From: Rhizophagus clarus
Taxonomy: Eukaryota; Glomeromycota; Glomeromycetes; Glomerales; Glomeraceae
Assembly: GCA_015698045.1 (NCBI GenBank)
Contig: BLAL01000285.1
Span: forward strand, 1,736,001 to 1,800,000
Reading direction: 5' to 3'
DNA: 64,000 nucleotides
Below, piece by piece: positions 34,577-47,194 of this stretch (its first letter is position 1; each line of letters opens with the position of its first letter). The translations under genes and the position numbers were made by a program. The notes beneath the pieces were generated by a model. It made no database searches. It was not told where the DNA came from and was given only the letters and a program-made list of their open reading frames with translations.

Positions 34577-34885
34577 AAGGATTGAACTCCTGTGAAACTT
34601 TTATAAAATTATTTCTAAAGTTTTCGAATTAAAGGACATAAGTACTTTTAACTACATATATTAAAACTAATCAAATAATTCTTCCTATTTAGTAATTTTT
34701 TCTGAATAAATATTACTATATATATTTTCGATTTAACATTATGTTACCTCTGAGTTACTAACATGTGTTTATATTACTTCATTTAATAAATTCTCGTGTT
34801 TTCAAAATCCTATTTCTATTTAATTTTTATAATACTCATATTAAAATTATTATTATCTTCTTTTCTCATGTTTTGTTCTTTTAGT

Positions 34886-35055
34886 CTTTACGCGTTTTTT
34901 TAATTTTTACGCGTCTTTCTTTTTCTTTATATATATAATCATTATTTCTCAAGGTAAGAGTATTATTACACTTTTCATTATTTTATTATTTTATTTTTTT
35001 ATTTTATTACTTTAGTATTGTCTTTTTTAATCTCTCTTCTTTTTTCAATATTATT
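34886..35055 (+). promoter_or_regulatory. Possible promoter of the antisense SAM-domain gene
   Basis: Two ACGCGT motifs (34890-34895 and 34909-34914), the same as the MluI cell-cycle box of yeasts, 14 bp upstream of a TATATATAA stretch (34928-34938), about 120 bp before the ATG. ACGCGT is notable because the surroundings are extremely AT-rich. Regulation by an MBF-like factor is inference only. Confidence 0.35.
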
Positions 35056-35996
35056 ATGGCTTTTTCTATTACTTTCAACACAGAGCAACTTATTAGTTTT
35101 TTACATATTCAAAATATTGGGCTGGATAGTGATGATTTGGATTTTCTTAAAGATGAAAAAATAAATGGACGTTCTTTTCTTTTATTAATGCAGGACTTAT
35201 TACTGACTATGGGTTTTAAAATGGGACCTATTATTTGTATTTTGAAACTTATCTCATCATTAAATAAAGAATCTAACTCTTCTGGTGGAAGACTTGATTA
35301 TTTTCAAAATTTTTCTGTCGAACAGTGGTCCAAAGATCATTTTGTAAATTGGATTTCCAAAAAAGATCAAACTCCTTCTAGAAATGATAATCATTTTTTT
35401 ATAACCCTAATTGGACTACTTAAAGATGATTCTTTACTCTTAGCAAGATCCCGCTCTATTATAAAAGATTTATTTTTACAACGAAAAACAGTAGGCATCC
35501 ATTTTTTTATATTTCCATATACTTAAATAATAAGGTTCCACATGAGAGTGTATATGATGCAGAGATGTATCGTATTCTGGTAAATTGGTTAAAATTAATG
35601 CATCATATTAATATTGTGAGTCAGTGGCATCTCAATCATATTGGAAAAGATGGAGATCCTCATCATTTATACTGTGATTTCGCTATAAAATTCAATAGTT
35701 CTACTTTTCCAATAGCTATTCTTGAATTGGTGGTAACTGCTTCTAGTGCTGATTTAGAACGTCATTATATTTGTATTTTTGAATATGCCTCACAATTATG
35801 TCCAGATGAAATATGGGTTATACATTTTTCTTGTGAAGACAACTTTGTTCCATATTGGCCTAGAAAAAGATTACAAAAAAAAGGCTTAAATGTAATCCAT
35901 TTCTGGTATGACAAAAAATTCAAAAATATAACAATGTTTACTAGATATAATGATAATGGAAATATAGTAAAATTAGATAATGTTATAATAAAATAA
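35056..35996 (+). CDS. SAM-domain protein with nuclease-like C-terminal half, antisense cargo of the retrotransposon
   Basis: Two open blocks, 35056-35490 and 35535-35996, are joined by a 44-bp GT-AG intron (GTAGGC...AATAATAAG, phase 0), giving 298 residues with no stop. Residues about 8-70 fit a sterile alpha motif domain (LDFLKDEKINGRSFLLLMQD, then LGF-like MGFKMGPIICILKLI), used for protein-protein binding. The C-terminal half has YCDFAIKF, then PIAILELVVTA, then DEIWVIHF and VIHFWYD: an acidic-strand-acid pattern like PD-(D/E)XK nucleases, though the usual Lys is Val. I recall similar SAM-plus-C-terminal proteins as a large family in mycorrhizal fungi; unverified. It ends 36 bp from the pol stop, tail to tail, and lies wholly between the LTRs. 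Confidence 0.72.
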
Positions 35997-36032
35997 AATT
36001 ATTCTCAAAAATTTTACTTATAATATAATTAT

Positions 36033-39000
36033 TTATTCCAATAATATTAATGGTTCTAAATATTGTTCAATATATATTTTAAGACGATTTTCATGGATTA
36101 CTTCTTTTACCAATTTTCCATTCATATGACGCAACTTATATACATTTTGATCTAAAACATTATGAATGTAATAAGATCCAATCCATTGATTTTCTAATTT
36201 TGCTAACATATTATTTCTTAAATGAGTTTGTTTTACTAATACTTTATCACCTATTTTTAATTTTAAAGAAATACCTTTATTATCATATTTTTTCTTTTGA
36301 ATTTGTTGTCGTTAATTAATTCTAATCTTTACTTTTTCTAAATCTTGATCCATCTTTTCCATTATATCATATGTTCGCTCTAATAATGCTTCATGAATAT
36401 CTTTTTCTTTATTGATATTTGTATCAATCATTAATTCTATAAATAATACAGCTTGTCTTTCATATATTAAATAAAATGGTAAGTATTCTGTAGTTTCATG
36501 TTGCCTAGTGTGATAAGCTAATAGTATCGCCTGAATATAATCATCCTATTCTTTATTATTATCTTTATCTATAACTAATTTTGCTAAACTTTCGCCAATA
36601 GTTCTATTAAAACGTTCTACCATTCCATTTGTTTGAGGTCTATAAGCTGAAGTTAACCTATGTTTTGTTTGGTATTTATCACATATTTCATTGATAAAAA
36701 CATTATTAAAAGATGTACCACGATCAGAAAGTATTTCTTTAGAAACACTATGTCAGCTAATAATTTCTTCAAATAAAAATTTAGCAACAGTTTCAGCTTT
36801 AGCATTAGGTATTGCTCTCGCTTCTGGCCATTTTGTAAAATAATCCATAGCCACTATTATATAGCGATTACCTTTTTGAGTTACAGGTAAAGGACCCTTA
36901 ATATCTATTCCAATTTTATCAAAAGGACCTCCTATTTTTAAAGGTAATAATTCTTCTCTTCTTTTTGTTTTACCTCTTCTTTGACAATTATCACAGGATT
37001 CAATATATATTTTAATATCATTATATATTTTAGGCCAATAATAACATTCTTTTATTTTATTGTAAGTGGTTTCTACACCAAGATGTGCACCAGTCATATC
37101 TTTATGTAGATTAAACAGGATGATTTCAACTTGTGATGGTATAATTACTCTCTGTAATTTATCTTTATTCTTCCTAAATAGTTTATCATTTTGTATGGTA
37201 TAATTTTTGGCTAATTGTTTTATTTTATCTTGTTGATTTTTATTATAATTTTCAGGGATAATCAAGTTAGATAGATACTGATATAAATCATAATATAATT
37301 GTTCTTCCATATTAACAATTATTAGTTAAAATAATTCGGAAAAGAGCATCTGTGTTATGATTCACAGTACCTTTTCTATACTTGATATCATAATCATAAG
37401 GTTGAAGAATTAATTGCCATCTGGCCAATCGTCCAGTAAGACCATTTTTAATAGTTTTTAATTTTAATAGCCATTGTAGTGCAAAATGATCAGTGAAGAT
37501 TGTGAATTTCTTACCATACAAATAAGGTCTAAAATAATTAACAGTCCATATAACAGCGGCACATTCTAATTCTGTAGAAGAATAATTTTGTTCAGATTCA
37601 CTAGTCGATCTACTAGCATAAGCAATTGGATGCCTTAATCCATCCTCTTGTTCTTGTTCCAATACTGCTCCCAGCGCAGTAATTGAAGTATCTGTAAACA
37701 ATAAAAATGATTTGGTAAAATCTGGATATGCCAATAAAGGTGCAGTAATAAGTTTTTCTTTAAGAAACTGAAAAACTTGATGGCGATCCTGATTCCATTC
37801 ATAAGGAATATCTTTCTTTAATAACATATATAAAGGTGTTGAAATTTTTGAGAAATCCTTTATAAAGCGACGATAATATGATGCTAAGCCTAAAAAAGCA
37901 TGTAATTGTGTAAGATTTTTGGAAATAGGATAATTTTTAATAGCATCTACTTTACTTGAATCAGGCAAAATTCCTTTATTAGTTACTATATGACCTAAAA
38001 ATTGAAGAGATTGGGTACAAAAATGACATTTTTCTGGATTAATTTTTAATCCTGTTTTTTCCACTCTTTTTAGTACTTCTTCCAAATGTTGTAAATGTTC
38101 TTCAAATGTTTTGGAATAGATATTAACATCATCTAAATAAACCATTGTATTTTTCCATAACATATCTTTTAATATATTATCCATGTATCTTTGAAAAGTT
38201 CCTGGAGCATTACATAAGCCGAATGGCATTACATTGAATTCATACATTCCATTTCTTGTTATGAAAGTTGTCTTCTTCCTTCATTTCTACCTGCCAGTAT
38301 CCTGAGGTCAGATCTAATGAAGTAAACCATTGGGCCTTTCCTAGTGAGTCAAAAATTTTGTCTGTTCGTGGAAGAGGATAATTATCTTTTTTAGTAACTT
38401 TATTTAATTAGCGATAATCTACACAAAATCGTAACTTTCCATTTTTCTTAGGTACTAAAATAACAGGAGATGCCCATTTGCTTGTAAATGGCCTAATAAT
38501 ATTATAATACAACATTTTCTTAATTTCCTTATCAATATGCTCCTGCTCTTTTTGGGAAGTCCTATAAAATTTTTGACGTATGAGAGGAATATTTTCAGTA
38601 TAAATAGAATGCTTTACAATATTAGTACGACTCAACTCTTCCTTTTTAGTGGCAAAAAGATGTGCATATTTCTGTAGTAAGGTTGTCAATTTCTCCTTTT
38701 GTGTATTATTAATTTCTCCAATAGCAATTAATTTCTCTAATGTTATATATAGTAACACATCATCTTGTTCAAGTTGCACTTTATAGAAGGGATCATCTGT
38801 AGGACTGATCATGAAGTACAAGGCACAATCCTCCCATCATTTGTAACAGACTTTACATTGTTGTTGTTCTTTTAATTTCTTTTCACACCAATACTTTGCT
38901 GGCCCTTTCCACTGTTTTTGATCATTACTTCTGAACTTCTTTATCCAATATTGTAAACATTCATTTGGATATACATCTTCTTCTATTTGGGTAATATACG

Positions 39001-39500
39001 AGGTTTGTTGTACATTAAAAAAGAAAGTTTGCGATTCCACATTTTCATCTTCCCTTTCTAACTCTAATTCACTAGGATTCTCAATTGATACTTGTGGGAT
39101 TGGATGAAATTGTAACGGATTTTAATATTATCCCAACATATTACAGCTGTAGTAACTGTTCCATGTGGTGTAAGTATAGTTAAAAGTCCATTATTATAAT
39201 CCAAAGTGGCGCAGACTTTACTAATTCAATCATTACCTAAAACAATATTATAATCCTTAGATTCAGTCACAACCATATTTATTCCAACATCATAGCCTTC
39301 AATATTTACTTGCACGTTGTGCTTTATTCCTAATGGGCAAGTACGATTTCCTTGTATATCAATTAATCTGAAATGTGCTGGGCTATCAATATCCTGTTAT
39401 TTACGGTCTAAAAACTGCTTTGAAATAACACTCCCCTTTGATCCAGAATCAATAATCACATTTATTCGTTCTCCAAATACTACAGCTTCACCAAATAAAG
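36033..39500 (-). pseudogene. Ty3/Gypsy pol: protease, RT, RNase H, integrase (decayed)
   Basis: Protease near 39480-39410 with VIIDSGSKGSVIS. RT: 38821-38408 contains KKNGKLRFCVDYR; 38247 onward has NVMPFGLCNAPGTFQRYM and the catalytic YLDD. RNase H at about 37720-37440: FTDTSITALGAVLEQ, ELECAAVIW, IFTDHFALQWLL. Integrase 37310-36033: CDNCQRRGK (HHCC zinc part), GIDIKGP, SDRGTSF and GMVERFN (D, D, E catalytic set), and a C-terminal domain ending at TAA 36033. Breaks: stops or frameshifts near 36751, 37311, 38250-38405 and 38822, among others. No chromodomain seen. Role: reverse transcription and integration of the element. Confidence 0.88.
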
Positions 39501-40059
39501 CATCTTTTACATCCTTTGTGTATTATAATTTATTCGGTTATTTAGTTGTTTTTCATTTTCTGAATTTTGGGTAGTGGCAATTTCCTCTAAGAATTTGTTC
39601 CAGTCATCTATCTCTCCTTTGGTGATTGGGTTATTCGAAGCTTCCATTATTTTTATAGTAGCACATTGTTCAAGCTTATTTGCATTAGTAACTTTCAGAT
39701 TTTTATTGTAATCTTGATCAAAGCTTTCATCATCAATTAATTTATTATTATTATAATTATTATCATTAAAGTTGGAAATATCGTAACTGATAAAGAATTC
39801 TGGTCTTTTTCTTTTATCAAAGAGGGATTTTTAATAGGTGTACTCTCACTCTCAGGAGGTACACTCTTTAGTTTAACAATTGGGCTGAACTATTGTTGTA
39901 ATCTCTTCTTGCTTTATTCAGCTGATTGTTACCTTGCCGACTGTTGGATTGGTAATTATAATGGTTAACATTACTATTATTGTTATTATTTTAGTTATTT
40001 TCTCTATTATTTGGCCTGTTTGATTGGTCTTTAGTTTCATTTCAACATTCTCGAGCAAT

Positions 40060-42342
40060 GTGCCCTTTTTATTACAGTTGTAACACTCCTTATCCCTATT
40101 ATTTCGCCTTATGTTATTATTACTACTGTTGTTATAACTATTATTATAATTATTTCTATTTAGTACTCTTTCTATTTATTCTTTCAACTTTCTTTCAATA
40201 ATCTCTTCTATACTATCTGTCGCAACACTAGGGATAGACAAATTTTGTAAAACAAAAGCCACATGCGCCACTTGGGCTGGTATAGCGGCACCATACAGAT
40301 TAGGGAGGTATCCAGGGGTTAAGGAATATGCGGATAAATCTGTCCCCATTGAAAAGGCAGTTTCAGTAACCTTAGCTTTGTTAATGGCTTCTTTTACAAT
40401 TTGTAGCATTGTGGATTGCACAGACACTATAAACTCAGATCTTAGCCCTTCTACATATTCTGATATTTAGTCCAACTCTGTTCTTTTTCTCTTTGGATCT
40501 ATTCATTTCCATAGTTCTTCCATAACTGAAGTATACTCATCTATAGTTTCTCTAGCCCTCTGTTTCCTATTCCTGAGTTGGTGCTTCCACTGAGACATTT
40601 TGAATGAGTTACAAAATTATACTTCAAAGAGGTGTATAAAAGATTGATTCCTATTTAGAGAATTTTCCCATTCGCGAGCTCCCACAGTATTGAACTATGT
40701 CAAAGCTGTTCCTTTCAAATAGGAGGACACCACATCTATTCGTCTATCCATACTGACACAATTCGTCTTACATGCCTTATCAAATGCTTCCAACCATTCT
40801 ATAGGGTCTTGGTTCTCTCCTTTGAACTTGAGAAAATCCACCAACCTAGATTCCTTTCGAATATTTGAGGTAAGTGACGAGTGGTGTTGGTTGGCAGAAA
40901 GGATTTGATTAAATTCTTGTAGCAATTGAGTAAGCAAATCCGCGTTATCCGTAGGTGCCAGTTGAATAATAGGATAAGCAGGCTGTGTATTTTGCGAGGA
41001 TACATTTGAAGTAGTGATGTTATGGAAATTACCACCACTTAAAGGAATTGCTACAATATTCAGATTGGTAGTAAGAGCTGGATTTATATCTAAAATGGCT
41101 GTGTTATGCTGAAATTACTGGTTGGTATACTTTTTTTAACTGGTGATTTGAATTTTACTTGAGTAGTTCCTTGTACTTTACTAGAACCCAAACTACTACC
41201 TCCTAAATTTATATTGCCAATAGTCAGATTCCTGATCGTGATATCTGGGTTGGCAGTTTTTGCTGTAGATATGCTTGAATTGGTAATGGTCATCATATAC
41301 GAAGAAAGAGTGTTGTTAAAATTTATCAGTCTGGAATCTCCTTCTTCTATTTGTTCGAATGAGGTGTCATTAATAATCAAGTTGTATCCTCCTTCGATTT
41401 TATTATCCTCTAATTCATTTATTTCATTATTAAAAAGGTCGCCTATTCGGTTAACGTATTGAGCATTTGCATGTCCAATACCAGCATTCGTTGTTTTATC
41501 TTTTCAAGAAACGTTTCAAAAGAATATTCCAGTATGATAGTTACATGCGTATTTACGTTTATTACTGAAACATAGGTATTGTTAAAGGATGATTTTGGAA
41601 TAGGCGAATTAGGAGCTGATTTCATCTCTAATGGTTTAGTTTTAACGATGTTTCTGAGGGCATCGTTTATACTACTTTTTAGTGTTATCAACTTGAAATG
41701 TTGTAAGTTCTGGTCAAGTCTTTCCTACTCTGGTTCGGTTAATTTTAGAATTTCTTGAGTTGGTTCAGAACTATCAGGTATCCTTAGTACATAATCATCA
41801 GAGTCATCATCATTCTCATTTATTCTGCTCTGTCCATAGCAACTAACTACCTCCTCATCGTCATCATCCTTCTGATCACCATCATCATTATTCAGATCGC
41901 TAGGTTGTTTGATTAATCTTTCCATACGAACAAATCCTGCGAACATGTCCCATGTTTGAGCAATGTCAACCACGACGTTCTTTAAACCTTTGGCTGGCAT
42001 GTTTTTATATCGAATGGTAAAAACCATATGTTGCAACAGATTTATTCTTTTATCTTGATCTTTCTCTTTTACTACTTCATTAAAGAGATATACTGTGTGA
42101 CCATTATAGTGACTGACGCTATATAGAGATCAGAACCAGTTGAACCAAAAGTTACAAAATTCGACTGATAACATGTTCTTTTTAGGTTCTGGATAGCATA
42201 CCCTACAAGTAGGATCAGGGTATTGTTTGATTATTTCTTCTGGTAAGGCGGTCTGGTTAATGTTATGTTGTTGGTGCTGCTGATGGTGACTCTTAACCTG
42301 GTCGATATACTTTTTATTTGCGTTAAGAGTTCTCAGAGTCAA
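40060..42342 (-). pseudogene. Gag-like region of the Ty3/Gypsy element (decayed)
   Basis: Several frames together make up gag. 42342-41725 holds a Cys pair (PDPTCRVCYPEP) and an Asp-rich stretch; 41691-41090 is Ser/Asn-rich; 40937-40695 has the retrotransposon gag core (FKGENQDPIEWLEAFDKAC, then VSSYLKGTAL). 40427-40176 is helical and ends near an Asn-rich stretch, and a CCHC knuckle (CYNCNKKG, then HIAREC one frame over) sits at 40092-40050. The frame slip inside the knuckle is a one-base loss in an A run. Gag forms the virus-like particle. Confidence 0.75.
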
Positions 42343-42670
42343 GTTAAGAACGATATTTGCATTAGCACTATCTGGACTCTTTTCTTTGGTCTGGTTAGTG
42401 ATAAAAGAAGTGGTCCCATCAGGCCTTTTTGCAGGAACCTTCTTATCTGAATTCTAGGGTGAGGCCATTGGATAATATCGAATAACACTATCAGTAAGAT
42501 CACTCAAATCTTTATTTTTTTACTTTAGCCAAATGGTAACTCTAAGGATTAATAGTAAAATGTCTTGCTCGTTATTTAGGGGTGTAATAGATTATGACAA
42601 TTAGGGAGAAGTTTGGATATATATATATATATATAAGAACAATTTATTACTGTGCGGTTGAATGTTGTAG

Positions 42671-42688
42671 TCCACCCAACCCGCACCA
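42671..42688 (-). other. Primer binding site
   Basis: Minus strand TGGTGCGGGTTGGGTGGA, three bases inside the 5' LTR; TGG pairs with the CCA end of a tRNA. The tRNA species was not identified. Confidence 0.75.
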
Positions 42689-42691
42689 AAT

Positions 42692-43126
42692 TGTTACCCA
42701 GCGAATGCAACTGACTGAAAAGTTACACGTGATCTGAAATAACAAATGAGTTTAACTTTAGAGAACAATATTTATTTATAGTCTGAAGGCTAATACTTTT
42801 ATTATCGTTTATAATTTATGATCAGATTATTAATAAAGTTTTCAGTTGTAACGCATACAACCTAATTGTCTTTATTAATAAATATAAGTGACAGTTAACT
42901 GTAATTAAGTTTAACGCATAAATTTCTTCTCTTCACTTAATCCAAATTCCCTTCCTTTTATAATCTTTAATCTTTCTATCTTTTTCTAAATCTATTACTT
43001 TCTAGATTTGTCTTAAATTCTAATTCTGAGTACTACAATATTCTAGATTACCCTATAAATTTCCTAACTTTTTCCATTCATATAAATTATACTAGAATAA
43101 TCTAATTTATAAAATTTTATGTAACA
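42692..43126 (-). repeat. 5' LTR (435 bp)
   Basis: Partner of 34129-34563. Differences such as CACGTG/CACATG and GCGAATG/GCAAATG are transitions. Confidence 0.93.
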
Positions 43127-43130
43127 ATAC

Positions 43131-44300
43131 ATTTAATAGTTTAATCAATGACATAAAAGTGAAAAAATAGATAAAATTATATTAATAGTATTTTTATATA
43201 TAAACACTAAAATGGTTTTAAAACTATAAAAATATGTAATATAATACAAAAAGGATCAATAGCGAAAGTTTAAAAAATTTTAAGTATATAGCTAAAAAAT
43301 TGACTTTGATATAAAACTTTAGAATTATTATTACACGAATTAAATTTATTAATGATTGGTAAGTCTTATGACATTTCTATATTATTTAATAATAGTAAAT
43401 AAAAAAATAAATATTAAAATAAATTAAAATACTTATTAAAAAAATTAAGTAAAATATAAAAATAATAATTATCTTATTATATAAAGAATTTTAAGTTGAC
43501 TTTAAATTAAATAAATTTACAAATTGTTATATTTTAATATAATAAAATATTTGATTTTTTAGATTTTATAAATATATATAAAGCTGTATATTCATAAAAT
43601 AAAAAATTTATATATACAAATAAAAATATTGTTATTAAAATTAATTATATCTGGTTTAATCATAACTAAATTAACAAATTTTTAAATTGCTTTATAATTA
43701 ATATAATATTTAATTAGTCTGAAGTATAATAATAAACTATGTATCTCTATTCAAAAATTGAGCTGATGTATGATTGGCTCATTTAATTATGCTTGTACTC
43801 TAAACTTAACAATAGTCCTGAAATCATTCTTTAATATATTAAGTATTATTAATATTATTTATAATTGTAAAAATCAATCACTACTAAATATAATAATAAT
43901 AACAAAAATTATAAATCATATTATGATATTTAGCATTAGCATATTTGAAATATATATCAAATTATATTAAAATATTAAATTATCTGTTAATCATATCTAT
44001 AAAAATAAAATAAATGAAATCTAATGGATTTATCAGTAATATTAATTATTTATTTATTGTTTAATATAATAAAAAACTTTTCTTTTTATTCTTTTATCTT
44101 TAATAATATATTTTAATATTTTAAGTTATTATATTTAATAAATTAAATATTTTTATTAATAGCAGAACACTAAATATAAAATATTATTATAAATATTTAA
44201 TATAATTAAAAATAAATTTACTTGAAGATTTCATAATATAATTTTAGTATTTGATTATATTAAACAGGTAAAAATATTTAAAAAAGAAAATTTCTTAGTT
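43131..44300. other. AT-only intergenic DNA
   Basis: Nearly pure A/T with no ORF of protein-like composition and no tandem period that I can see. Probably old, fully decayed sequence. Confidence 0.6.
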
Positions 44301-44302
44301 TA

Positions 44303-45515
44303 CACGGTGTGTCTGAACATGGTACATGTGATTTAATGATGTAATTTACATGGTGTGTTAAATAGTTTATTTATTTCTTTTTTTTCATATTTTTTTAGAT
44401 TCTTTAGGCATGACCTTTAGCTACTTCTTTAACTTCAAGAAGGTAGTAGATAGTTTTTTTACTTTTATTATTTTTTTTTTTGACTTTTATTAACTTGTTC
44501 GTTCTTTTTTTTAGACGTGGCTGTTTTTAGTTTCATTTTGGCAGAAATTCAAGGTTGGTTTTACTTTTTTTGTATTCTCTTCATTCTTTTCTTTATTTTT
44601 ACTAACCTTTTTATCTCTTCTTTAGACGTGTACTATCTCAGTGAATATTTACATAAGTTTTTTTCGTCTCTATCTCATCGTTTATTTTTTTTAAAATGAT
44701 ATTAACTGATTTTCTTTTCCTTTTTTCTATGAGTGGGTGTTTCAGTCTTTCTTGTATTGTTTTCTCTTTATTTCTCTTACTTTCCTTTATCCATTTCATT
44801 GTTTCTTTCATTTTTTTCACTTTTTTCATCATTTTTTTTATTTTTTTTTTTCATTTTTTGCTTCTTCTTTTGTTTCTTTCATTTCTTTTTTTGTTTCTTT
44901 TGTGATTTCTTCTGTGATCTTTCATTGTTTCATTTTATTGATCCTTGGGTTCTTTCATTGCTTTTTTTATTTCTTTCGTTATTTTTCATTCTTCTTTACT
45001 TCCCTTCATTTTCTTTCATTTCATCTTGTTCTTTCTTATTAACCATTTGTTTCTTTTATTTCTTTTCACTATCCTTTTGTTTCTTTATTCTCTTTAACTT
45101 CTTTTTCATTTCTTTCACTTTTTTTATTCCCTTCATTCATTCCTTTTTATTTCCCTTTTATTTTTTCATTCATTTCATTATTTCTTCATTTTTTTCGTTC
45201 CTTTTCACTATCCTTCACCTTTTTTTTTCCTTTTACTTCTTATTTAATTATCTTTATCCCTTTTCATTTATCTTTCCTTTTTCTTACATCCTTAATTTTT
45301 CACTGTCCTTCCTTACTATAATTTTCTTATATATTGCATTAACATTATAGCATTACATTAATAATACAATTAAAATTATGCAATTTTTTGTGATGTAACT
45401 TATTTTTATCATAAAATTAGCCAATAAAATTTAAAATAAAATTAATAAAATTGAAAATTTGACAGATAAAGTTTTTTTTATAAAATCATGTGATACAGTG
45501 TTCAGACACACCGTG
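44303..45515. mobile_element. TIR element, 1.2 kb, TA-flanked, with a long pyrimidine-rich body
   Basis: Ends CACGGTGTGTCTGAACA and TGTTCAGACACACCGTG are perfect 17-bp inverted repeats, flanked by TA on both sides (44301-44302, 45516-45517), as in Tc1/mariner-type elements. The body lacks a transposase; from about 44700 to 45310 the plus strand is mostly T and C (TTTC/TTCA words), which produces spurious Phe/Ser-rich frames. Non-autonomous. Confidence 0.75.
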
Positions 45516-45859
45516 TACAAATAGAAATTTTCTTAAAAAAAATTGTATATAAAATATAAAATGTTTGAATATTAATTTGTATTAATTTCATAATGATATA
45601 AATTTTTTTTTATAATATTAAAATATTTTTACAAAATTTGAGGTTTTAAGATAATGTTAATTTGATATCAATTCAAGATATTCATAATATTGTAATTAAA
45701 AATTAAATTAATATAGTTAAGTTTGAATTTAAATATACTGATTTAATATTAATTTGATGTTGATTCGTGATGGCATCAAATTGATATTATGATGGTATCA
45801 AATTAATATCAAATATTTAAATTAATATATGATTCAATATATTAACAGCATTGTAACTA

Positions 45860-46196
45860 TGTTGTAAAAATATCATATTAACATTGAATTAATATTCTCA
45901 AGGTATTATAATATTCATTTAATATCATAACTATATTGTAGAAATATTATATTAATGTTGCCGAAGTATTATAACATTTATCTGATATTATAATCATATC
46001 ATAATAATATCATATTAACATCAAATTAATATTATGAAAATGTTTTTACATTTATTTGACATCATAATTATATCATAAAAATATCATATTAATATCAAAT
46101 TAATATTGCTAAAGTATTATAATATTTATTTGATATCATAATTATATTATAGAAATATCAAATTAATATCAAATTAACATTACTAAAGTATTATAA
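45860..46196. repeat. Tandem repeat, period about 74 bp (left part)
   Basis: GTATTATAAtATTTATTTGAT-type units at 45903, 45966, 46041 (variant), 46114 and 46188; looser copies extend back to about 45650. The array resumes at 48183 after the inserted element. Confidence 0.75.
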
Positions 46197-47052
46197 CTAG
46201 TAGAGTTCCAATCAGTTTTGATAATTACTAAACTGTACTAACCAGTTTTGGTATCAGAGTAATTTTAGTTTTATAATTTATCAAACTGAAATGTTCAGTT
46301 TCAGTATCAATTTTACGATTTACTGAACTGATTTACCAATAATAAAAATATTTTTTTTATAAAAAAAATGTCTTTTTATTAAATAATATAATTAAAAAAC
46401 AAGAGTATGTTACAGCAGCAGACACAAAATATGAAGGATAGGATTATACAACAACTTGGATTGAGCAAAATTTGATTAAATATATTCTTAAGATCGATTT
46501 GTCTAATTTTTAATCACTGGAAATAAGATTACTTTTAGCTTTAACTATCAGAAAATTATACAAGTAAATAAAGTAAATACAAAAGAATATATAAATGAAA
46601 CTAGATTGTAATGCTCAAAATAAAAATTATTGGTAGATTCACATATATATATTGTGAAAATTCAAAACCCAATTTGAGCTAAATTTTTATTAATTAACTT
46701 TTTCATTGATTATAATAAAATAAAGAGTGATTAAAATGAGTGGCGAGTCTAAAGGGAGGAACTACTACTAATTTTTTCATGAAGGAATCCAGTTGAAATT
46801 ACAATCATGTGATTTTTTTCTGAGGATATTTAAGAGAAACGTTACAATCACAATATGTTAAAAAGATCAAGAATAGTAATATAGTCACTTTAACTTTGTG
46901 TATCTATAGACTCAGAAAAATTGATTAGCATTGTAATGACATTATTCTAGAATTTAATTGAGCAATTAAACCAATATATTTTGTTATTACTTTACAAGTT
47001 CGTTTGATTAAAGATATTGATATAAATAATAGTGAGTTTGATTATTTTGCTA

Positions 47053-47183
47053 TGCTTCATTTAAAGTATAAAGTGATAGTTTATTTTCATGAAATAGATC
47101 GCCACCTAATAATACTACTATATTCACATTATTATTCTTTACATGTTGTAGTATTTCTCTGAAAGTATTGAAACTATCAGTTG
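47053..47183 (-). pseudogene. MRE11-like nuclease fragment
   Basis: Reads DSFNTFREILQHVKNNN followed by VVLLGGDLFHENKLSLYTL and then TAG. GGDLFHENKPS is the metal-binding signature of the MRE11 double-strand-break repair nuclease, and the preceding EILQ-type helix fits its place in that protein. Only about 44 codons remain; neighbouring exons are missing or unrecognisable, so this is a captured or relic fragment and not a working gene. Confidence 0.65.
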
Positions 47184-47194
47184 TCACTGTTATT

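Larger units (their letters stand above)
34129..43126 (-). mobile_element. LTR retrotransposon of Ty3/Gypsy type, 9.0 kb, carrying an antisense gene
   Basis: Two 435-bp LTRs in direct orientation, each starting TGTTA and ending TAACA, with ATAC on both outer sides (34125-34128, 43127-43130). The element reads right to left: PBS next to the right LTR, gag, protease, RT, RNase H, integrase, then a 1.5-kb segment with a plus-strand gene, PPT and left LTR. The pol order (integrase after RNase H) makes it Ty3/Gypsy rather than Copia. About 20 LTR differences by eye, nearly all transitions, mean it is not recent, and gag-pol is broken. Confidence 0.92.

Noticed and set aside
34129-43126. Copia-type classification of the LTR element
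   Set aside because: Integrase follows RNase H in the coding order, as in Ty3/Gypsy; Copia has integrase before RT.
44733-45350. 205-codon and 101-codon plus-strand frames rich in Phe and Ser, membrane-like
   Set aside because: They arise from the pyrimidine-rich tract inside a TIR element; composition alone explains them and no start, intron or domain supports a protein.
44303-45515. Reading the 17-bp inverted ends as LTRs
   Set aside because: They are inverted, not direct, and TA-flanked, which fits a DNA element.
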